A model generated the notes under the pieces. That model saw only the letters and a program-made list of their open reading frames with translations. It made no database searches and was not told the origin of the DNA. From the NCBI GenBank assembly GCA_964640225.1, contig CAZXFI010000022.1:1-7611 (forward strand): a stretch of 7,611 bases of DNA. Reading direction: 5' to 3'. Below, one piece after another: positions 1-6,600 of the stretch (position 1 is its first letter; each line of letters begins with the position of its first letter). Made by a program: the position numbers and the translations under genes. This DNA comes from JAGLWW01 sp964640225. Its GTDB lineage: Archaea > Aenigmatarchaeota > Aenigmatarchaeia > PWEA01 > JAGHBM01.

Positions 1-681
1 ACGGGCAACAAGACCATGGAGCCCTACGACTACTCGTGGTACGGAGAGGCTGGAGAAAACAACTACACCCCCGGAACTTTTGAGATATTGTCATCTTATG
101 TTTCAGTTTACAATTACAGCGGAATAAGCAGCCCCAGCAGTTCCCACACGGCTTGGGACGGTTACAATGACAGCCTGTCTCCGGATCTGGACTTCACCCC
201 TGTAACCGAATTTGTCGGTCGTGAATATTCCTACGTTTCTGCCTTGGGAGGCTCTGTTGCAAGCTACACGGTTCCCGAGGGCACATTAACTGACCCCAGG
301 AGATACGCAATACACAAGTTCCAGTTCAACATATCGGAAAACGAGAATGCAATAAATTCCATAAAATTTTTCTGGAACGGAACCGGAGGAAAATATACAA
401 GCGCTACGGGACAGTATCAAACTTCGGTCAACATTTCTATTTGGGACGGCAAGGACTGGGAGGATTTAACAAACTGCTACGCAGAACCTTCCAACGGAGG
501 ATACTCTTACTGCTACCTGAACAAAACACTGACATCAAACCTAGGCAATTATATTGATGAAAACAAAAATCTTTTCATAAAGGCACAGGAGCAGTACGGA
601 AGAACCGGGGGTGATGCCGGTTCAACGGCGGATATAACCACGGATTTCATAAAAGTTGAAATAAACTACACATATCCGTAC
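1..681 (+). other. N-terminal-side module, beta-rich, partial
   Basis: Residues 1-227 do not resemble the later repeats. The better defined part (about residues 100-223) runs from YAIHKFQFNISEN through FFWNGTG and ISIWDGKDWEDL to ITTDFIKVEINYTYPY. This is the pattern of an antiparallel beta-sandwich (jelly-roll-like) module seen in archaeal surface proteins, in which a segment describing 'wording' such as IWDGKDW alternates with strands and closes on a DFIKVEI strand. Two cysteines in NCYAEPSNGGYSYCY are close enough to pair. The upstream part (residues 1-99), rich in Tyr, Ser and Pro, may belong to a separate domain that begins before the window. I cannot name a family with confidence. Confidence 0.5.
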
Positions 682-3600
682 TGCAACGATTATATAAACT
701 CGGACATAACCCTTGACCACGACATAACCGGCTGCATAGAAACGTTGTTAAACGTAAACGCTTCTGACATAACCCTGGATTGCAACGGTCATTCTCTGCA
801 GAGTAGCGGAGGTTCCTCCTACAGGGGCATAAACAACACTGGGTTTGACAACGTCACGATAAAGAACTGCATAATAAACATGAGCAGCGTAACCGGTCGC
901 TACGGCATTTACTATAATGGAGTGGACAACGGAACGATTTTCAACAACACGATTTACACCGGCGATTATTACGGAATTTATATTTTAAACAGCGGCTCCA
1001 ATTTCAACATAACCTATAACGACATAACCGTAGATGACGATTATGGAATCTCTTTCAATTCCAAGGGGAGCTCCAACAACAACGTAGCCCACAACAATGT
1101 TACTGTAACGGACAACTACGGCTTAATGATTTACCACATATACAATTCCAACATAACAAACAACATAATAACCGCCGATGACTACGCGCTTTACGCCTAC
1201 AACAACTCCAACAACAAGTTTAAAGGAGGCTCTGTACAGGCTTCCAGTACAAACGATTATCGCATCTACAGCGTAGGTTCCACCAATTCCTTCAGGGACA
1301 CCAACTTCACCGCCCCGAGGCAGGTTTATTTCGGTCAGACAACCGACTGGTTTAATTACAACAATTATACAACGGAGGGCGTGTGGCTTAACACATCCCT
1401 TAGCTCCAACTTCATAACCATAACAAGGGAACTCCTAAGCTATAACCAGACAGATGTGGAATGGAACGATTCCTCATCCTCATCAGTGACAGCAACCTAT
1501 AACATAAGCGGTCTGCTTCCGGGCAGGTACTATAACGTTTACAACGATTCAGTCCTGGCTTACAACCTGCAGGCAAGTTCTTCCGGTTTTCTGAGCTTTA
1601 CGATTTACCTTTCATCGGAGCACAACATAAAGGTGGAAAAAGACGATAATATTTACTTCGGCTACAAACTTTTACAGGAAGGCTTGTGCGGATACGCGGG
1701 AACGGACGACACTTTCATAGCGGACGGCGCCTCTGTGGAACCTCCTCCTGAAGACACGAACTACGAAAACGACACGGACAATATTTTCGTTTATTTGAAG
1801 AATATTGGAGTAGGGAGTGAAACAATGAACAGGCGGGGCCTTGTCTTCTTCAACATTTCCTCGCTTTCCAACCAATCCAACGTGACTTTCGGAAACCTGA
1901 GCATGTACCTTTACGAGACAAGCGCAAACTCTTTGGCCGTTACCGCCCACGAAATCACCAACAACTGGCTCGTGGACGAGGTCACGTGGAACAGCAGGTG
2001 GACCGGCCAGTCCTGGGATTCGGCAGGCGGCGACTTCAACTCAACACAGACTGACAGCATTTCCGTGGGAACAACACAGGGATGGTACGGCTGGGAAATA
2101 ACTCCGGACGTTCAATCATGGGTAAACGGAGCAGAAAATAACGGCACTTACTTCAAGCCAAACACCATTTCATTGAGTACTTATGAAAAAAAATTCAGGG
2201 ACGACAGGAACGGCACCCACAGCCCCAAGCTTGAAGTCAATTTCACGATGAAAAACCAGACGTGGCTGATGAACACAAACAACACCCTGCTTAACCTGAC
2301 CCAGTTCTTCTTTGACGGCGACTGCGACGACCTTAACTACACATACGACATAACAGGAACCAACATAACCGTGGAGATAAACAACGACACAGGTTTCGTT
2401 ACCCTGGCGCCGGACATAGGATGGCACGGAACGGAAAATGTGGTTTTCACCGCGACTGACGGATTATACACAGAAAACAGCAACAATATTACCCTTAACG
2501 TTACGCCCTGCGGGGCATACGTGAATTCTGACTGCAACATTGAGGGCAATATAACCGGTTGCACCGGAACAATTCTCTACATAAACTCCTCTGACGTGAC
2601 GCTGGACTGCCAGGGCCACCACCTCCAGAGCACGGGAGACTACGGAATAAGGAACGACGGTTTTGACAATGTCACGGTGAAAAACTGCATTGTGAACCTG
2701 AGCGAATCCGGCGGGGACAGGGGCATTTACTTCAACGGGGCAGATTTCGGAAGAATAGAAAACAACACAGTCTGGGTGGGGAACACGTACGCGGTATGGT
2801 TCCAGAGCAGCTTAAACGGCACGATTTCCGGAAACAACCTTACCGCGGGAGCAACAGGGGCCCTTCTCATATTTTCGTCCAGCGCCAACAACACGGTTTA
2901 CAACAACAACCTAACCGCGAATCAGTACTCCCTTTATATGCATTCAAGCACGGAGAACAACCTGACCGACAACGAAATAATTTCAATCACACAGCAGGGT
3001 GTACGCATTTACCAGTCCTATGACAACTCCATAACAGGGGGCTCCGTCAGGGCGGGAAGCAGCGACTATTACCTACAGAGCGCGGCGGGCAACAACGTAT
3101 TCCGCGCCACCAACTTCACAGGACAAAGGGAGATATACTTTTCCGATTCAAGCAGCTGGTTCAACTACAATAACCAGACCTCCGGGGGAATATGGCTCAA
3201 CTCGTCCATAGATACGAATGGAAGGGCCCTGATAAGAGAACTGGTAAACTGGGATCAGACTCTTGTCCAGTGGAACGAGTCCGCGGACGATTCTGTGGAA
3301 AATTCCATAACAGCAACCTACAACATAAGCGGTCTGCTCGCGGACTCGTCCTACAGGGTTTACAACAACTCCCACCTGGTGCAGACTTTGGAAACGGATT
3401 CTTCGGGAGTTTTGGAGCAGTTTACGATAGTCCATAACATCAGCCAGAAGAACATAACCGTGGAGTTCAACAACAGGCCTTATTTCGGCTACGAACTTCT
3501 CCAGGAAGGTTTGGACAATTACGCGGGAACGGACGACACCTTCATAGCAAACGGCAACAACGGGGAACCGGCGCCCCAGGATACCAACTACGAAAACGAC

Positions 3601-6600
3601 ACGGACAATATCTACGTCTATTACTCGGGAATGGGAGCGGTGGGCTCTACAATGAACAGGCGGGGCCTTGTCTTCTTCAACCTTTCCTCGTTTTCCAACC
3701 AGTCGGAGATGACTAGTTCCGAATTAAGCATGTACCTGTATTACGCCAGCGGTTCTGCCATAAGCGTTTCGGCCAATACAATTACAAACAGCTGGCTGGT
3801 GGACGAGGTAACTTGGAACAACAGGTTTAGTGGAAACGGGGGAGAGTGGAACAGTCCCGGAGGCGACTACAACTCAACCCAAACAGACAGCATTTCCGTG
3901 GGAACAACACAGGGATGGTACGGCTGGGACATAAATTCTGACTTAAACAAGTGGGTTCAGGAAAAACAGGAAAATTACGGTACTTTGTTTAAAATGGGGG
4001 TAGTTGACTTAAACACCTATCACCGCAAGTTCCGCGACGACAGGAACGGCACCTACAGCCCCAGGCTTGAGACAAACTTCACGATAAAGGACCAGCAGTG
4101 GTTGGTTAACACAAACAACACACTTATAAACCTGACAAAATTTTTCTTTGACTCTGACGAAGAGGACCTAAATTACACGTATGACATAACCGGGACCAAC
4201 ATAACCGTGGAGATAAACAACGACACCGGCCTCGTTACCCTGGCGCCGGACAACGGCTGGAGAGGCACGGAGTACGTGGTCTTTTATGCCACTGACGGGT
4301 CTCCGGAAATAGAGAGCAACAACGTTACGCTGACAGTGAACGACTGCGGGGCCTATGTGAATTCCGACACGACCCTAAGTTACAACATAACCAACTGTGA
4401 CGGAACAATACTTTACATAAATTCTTCAGACATAACTTTGGACTGCAACGGGCACTACCTGCAGAGTTCCGGTTCCCACGGAATAAACGTTTCTTATCAA
4501 AACAACGTCACGGTTGAAAACTGCATAATAAACATGACCGGCGAGGGAAGCGATTACGGGATTTATTACAGCGAGGCGGAGAACGGCACCATAGAGGACA
4601 ACACAGTCACCGTGGAAGATTTTTACGGGATAATGTTGTCAAACAGCTCCTATTCTAACGTCACAAACAACAACGCATATGCGGACTGGTATGCAATCCT
4701 GACTTCGGATTCAAACCAAAATTGTATCATAAACAACACGCTCTCCGCTGACAGCCGCTACGGGATAAGAGTGAGCTCGGGCTCGTTCCTCAACATCTCT
4801 GACAACAACATCACCACGGACCTTTACGGTATTTTCCTGGTTTCAAATTTCAACACAACCGTTTACAACAACAACCTGACAGTTAGCAGTTCTTACGCGA
4901 TAGATATTATATCTGATTCTTACAACAACACGATTTCCAACAACATGATTAATTTGGACGGGGATTACGGCATAAAACTTGATTCAAGCCCGGATAATAT
5001 TATAAGTAATAACAACGTGACCGCAGACTACTATTCACTGATTGCTTTTTCAAGTTATTACAATAAAATAAACAGCAACAATTTGACGGCGACGGCCAAT
5101 TATTCGCTTTATCTTAACTCCAGTTCTTACAACAACTTCACGGGCAATGAATTAACGGCCAATAATTACGGCCTTTATCTGGATTCCAGCTCCCTTAACA
5201 CATTCAAAGAAAACAATTTGAATTCATACAACGATTACGGAGTGTACCTTTACAACAGCTCTCTAAACAATTTCACAGGAGGCTCCATAAGGGCCAACAG
5301 TTACGACTATCTCATCCGGGAAGCCGATTCCACGAATTTCTTTGTAGGCACGAACTTCACTTCTCCGAGGGAAATATATTTCTACGACACGGACAGCTGG
5401 TTTAACTATGGTAACAGCACGTCAGAAGAAATATGGGTAAACGCTTCTGCAAGTGCCCAGTCCAATATTGAACGAGAGCTGGCAGACTGGAACCAGACTC
5501 TCCTTCAGTGGAACGAAACGGAAACGGGCGGGTCCGGAGTAACGATGACCTACAACATAAGCGGACTGCTTCCGGGCAAAACTTACAACGTTTACAACAA
5601 CTCCGTGCTAGCCTACGTACTAGAAACAGATGAAAACGGGGTTCTGCCCTCGTTTGAAATATACTTGGGCTCGGAGCATGAGATAAAGGTCAAATATAAG
5701 ACGACTCCGGTTTTCGGGCACAGGCTTTACCAGGAAGGCAGGGACGGGTACGCGGGAACCGACGACACTTACATTCAAGTACAGGGTTTCGGAAACGAGG
5801 ATGACACGAATTATGAAAACAGCAGCAATGAAATAAAAATCCGTTCCGATACTATAATTCCTTCAAGTGCGTCAAGAGGTCTGGTCAAATTCAATTTACC
5901 GACATTCTCCAACCAGTCCAACGTGACTCTCGGAAACCTGAGCATGTACGCCTTCTTCTGCTCTTTCGGTACCGATGACATCAGGGCATACATTATTACC
6001 AACAGCTGGCTTGTGGACGAGGTCACATGGAACAGCAGGTGGACCGGGCAATCCTGGGATTCTACCGGCGGTGACTACAACTCAACGATGACCACCAGTA
6101 CTTCTGTGGGCTCCGCCAACAAATGGTACGGCTGGAACATGACAAAAGATGTCCAGAAATGGTTTGAAGGGTACGAGAACAACGGAACTTTGTTCATTAC
6201 CGATCAACCGGGGGCAGTAACTCAGATAACCAGGGAATTCAGGGACGACAGGAACGGCACCTACAGCCCCAAACTTGAGGTGAACTTCACGATAAAGGAC
6301 CAGAGCTGGTTTATGAACACGAACAATAGTATGATAAACCTTACGCAGTTCTTCTTTGACGACGATGGGGAGGACATGAACTACACCCACGAAATAACCG
6401 GGACCAACATAACCGTGGAGATAAACAACGACACGGGCACGGTTAACTTGGTTCCGAGTAATGGATGGCACGGGACGGAACACGTGGTCTTCACGGCGAC
6501 TGACGGGGAGAACAGCACGGAAAGCAACAATGCAACCCTGAACGTAATGCCTGACTGCGGGGCTTACGTGAATTCGGACACAATTTTGTTGTCAGACATA

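Larger units (their letters stand above)
1654..2247 (+). other. DNRLRE-type (CBM96/disaggregatase-associated) module 1
   Basis: Residues 552-749. Recognisable order: YAGTDDTFI, DTNYENDTDNI, RRGLVFFNISSLSNQS, LSMYLY, NNWLVDEVTWNSRW, GWYGWEITPDVQSWVNG, NNGTYF and FRDDRNGTHSPKLEVNF. This is the pattern of DNRLRE-domain proteins: an L-x-FF-N-[IL]-SS strand, a W-x-VDEVTWN block, a 'vq.W..g..NNG' block, then a final strand ending P-x-LEV. Family members include modules of Methanosarcina disaggregatase-like proteins and carbohydrate-binding modules, so polysaccharide binding is plausible. A lone Cys at residue 563 is absent from the other two copies. Confidence 0.8.
682..2508 (+). repeat. Composite unit 1 (609 aa, four domains)
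   Basis: First complete copy of the composite unit. It runs from the Cys of CNDYINSD (residue 228) to the residue before the equivalent Cys of unit 2. Order: beta-helix 682-1290, WFNYNN/YNISGL module 1291-1641, DNRLRE-type module 1654-2247, cadherin-like module 2248-2508. It is nearly the same length as unit 2 (612 aa). Confidence 0.9.
3481..4083 (+). other. DNRLRE-type module 2
   Basis: Residues 1161-1361. Landmarks: YAGTDDTFI, DTNYENDTDNI, RRGLVFFNLSS, LSMYLYYA, NSWLVDEVTWNNRF, GWYGWDINSDLNKWVQ and FRDDRNGTYSPRLETNF. The RRGLVFFN and SISVGTTQGWYGW regions match module 1 almost exactly, while the segment after EVTWN (NNRFSGNGGEW) differs from both other copies. Polysaccharide binding is inferred from the family. 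Confidence 0.8.
2509..4344 (+). repeat. Composite unit 2 (612 aa, four domains)
   Basis: Second complete copy, residues 837-1448, with the same domain order as unit 1: beta-helix 2509-3099, WFNYNN/YNISGL module 3100-3468, DNRLRE-type module 3481-4083, cadherin-like module 4084-4344. It shares exact DNA blocks of 33 and 44 bp with unit 1 in the DNRLRE region. Confidence 0.9.
4345..6555 (+). repeat. Composite unit 3 (737 aa, enlarged)
   Basis: Third complete copy, residues 1449-2185: beta-helix 4345-5340, WFNYNN/YNISGL module 5341-5697, DNRLRE-type module 5710-6291, cadherin-like module 6292-6555. The excess length over units 1 and 2 (125-128 aa net) lies in the beta-helix, which carries six more coils. 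Confidence 0.9.

Noticed and set aside
1672..1950. Other antisense short open frames (1672-1950, 2337-2564, 3148-3435, 5811-6026) and the plus-strand one at 2796-3023
   Set aside because: All are inside the long frame, lack any recognisable domain, and arise because the Asn/Thr-rich codon usage leaves few stops in other frames.
2170..2427. Antisense open frame, with a look-alike antisense frame at 6082-6483 (both contain VVVYLHGYVG-like segments)
   Set aside because: Both are the reverse complement of the same cadherin-like and late DNRLRE repeat. Their similarity comes from the sense-strand repeat, and both lie wholly inside the giant coding frame.
3192..3437. Plus-strand short open frame resembling part of another at 7092-7412 (shared QHKRSA and LQQL segments)
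   Set aside because: These are out-of-frame readings of the same YNISGL module in units 2 and 4; composition and context show they are shadows of frame +1.
4597..5283. Regular repeat spacing as a possible CRISPR array or DNA-level tandem repeat
   Set aside because: The period is 66-72 bp but the DNA of successive coils is not identical; only the protein pattern repeats, as expected for beta-helix coils.
682..5340. Beta-helices as a polysaccharide lyase or pectinase
   Set aside because: The coil pattern fits the structural NosD/PbH1 type, and no conserved catalytic Asp/Arg/Lys cluster recurs across the helices.
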